A stretch of 44,343 nucleotides of DNA from Bacteroides pyogenes DSM 20611 = JCM 6294 (GTDB taxonomy: Bacteria > Bacteroidota > Bacteroidia > Bacteroidales > Bacteroidaceae), in the NCBI RefSeq assembly GCF_000428105.1, contig NZ_ATZH01000038.1:1-44343 (forward strand), written 5' to 3'. Position numbers and translations under genes: made by a program. Positions 44,072-44,343 of this stretch are shown here, in pieces. The notes below the pieces were generated by a model. That model was not told the DNA's origin and did no database searches. It saw only the letters and a list, made by a program, of their open reading frames with translations. Position 1 is the stretch's first letter. Every line of letters begins with the position of its first letter.

Positions 44072-44343
44072 CTATAACGAATCGTGTGGGTAGGCCATGT
44101 CAAGTTTACCCGACATGTAGTAGATCATTCTTATGAAGTTGTCTACGTTGCTGTATCCCCTAGCTCTTCTTTTGGCCAGTTGAATTTTAGAGTTAATACC
44201 TTCTAGCACACCATTGGTAACGCCTCTATTCTCAAAATAAGAGACTATACCAGACCAATGTGCTTTGATGGTGTTTACAAATTTGCGAAACGGTTCTAAC
44301 TTGGCATCAATGGCAACATCGCACCAAAATGCCAAATAGCCCT
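44072..44343 (-). mobile_element. ISL3-family transposase, C-terminal part (cut by window edge)
   Basis: The frame is open to the right edge; the last ~90 residues are present. FVNTIKAHWSGIVSYF, then GVTNGVLEGINSKIQLAKRRARGYSNVDNFIRMIYY is the classical end of the ISL3 DDE domain, with the catalytic Glu in VLEGINSKIQ. The stop is a TAG at 44072-44074. The terminal inverted repeat likely lies just beyond, around 44060-44071. It borders the alpha-oxoamine synthase remnant. Confidence 0.88.

Overview
The window looks like chromosomal DNA of a Bacteroides species (phylum Bacteroidota). Three things support this. The protein families are typical of that group: DUF4199, DUF6452, DUF6048, DUF4348 and DUF3127 proteins, UDP-epimerase-like threonine dehydrogenase, and a membrane-anchored AraC regulator. 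Several promoters fit the Bacteroides pattern TTTG-N19-TAnnTTTG (eno, tandem tRNA-Asp, araC-type gene). Ribosome binding sites are not obvious. The species cannot be fixed from the sequence alone. Both ends lie inside transposase genes (IS982-type left, ISL3-type right), so the window may be a contig that broke at repeated IS copies.

Layout. 1-227: tail of an IS982 transposase. 305-6521 (minus): CPA2 cation/proton antiporter, gcvT, pepT and a PurF-like phosphoribosyltransferase that lacks the N-terminal glutaminase cysteine. 6600-8590: AT-rich accessory-looking island with a glycine-rich lipoprotein, a 55-residue membrane protein and a perfect 30-bp-arm inverted repeat. 8590-12165 (plus): eno, then an ECF sigma factor in an overlapping three-gene operon with a one-TM protein and an odd lipoprotein. 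12217-12447 (minus): SRP RNA and tRNA-Thr behind one promoter. 12643-17194 (plus): DUF4199, a GT2 glycosyltransferase, DUF6452, DUF6048, mntP and apbE.

17240-25318 (minus): dnaN, a DnaQ-like exonuclease, coaBC, recN, rlmB and a TPR protein with a degenerate serine-protease domain. 25425-25799 (plus): a DUF3127 protein with an SSB-like acidic tip, diverging from dnaN. 25942-26072: 22-bp tandem repeats. 26102-31388 (minus): threonine dehydrogenase, DUF4348 lipoprotein, murB, an MBL-fold hydrolase and a membrane-anchored protein. 31525-33241 (plus): kbl and DUF2721. 33304-40047 (minus): ferritin, and a run hisH-hisA-hisF-hisIE-ftsE-lysC-lysA. 40313-41111 (plus): two identical tRNA-Asp genes and a macrodomain gene that starts 14 nt after the second tRNA. 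41121-44343 (minus): a decayed region, AraC and TetR regulators, a frameshifted remnant of an alpha-oxoamine synthase, and the ISL3 transposase.

How it fits together. Most of the window is core housekeeping: glycolysis, His and Lys biosynthesis, cell wall, CoA and DNA replication/repair. Tdh plus Kbl turn threonine into glycine and acetyl-CoA, and GcvT belongs to glycine cleavage. The parts most likely to hold undescribed biology are the lipoprotein/mini-membrane-protein island with its hairpin, the glutaminase-dead PurF paralogue, the pseudoprotease-TPR protein, and the SSB-tipped DUF3127 protein beside the clamp gene.
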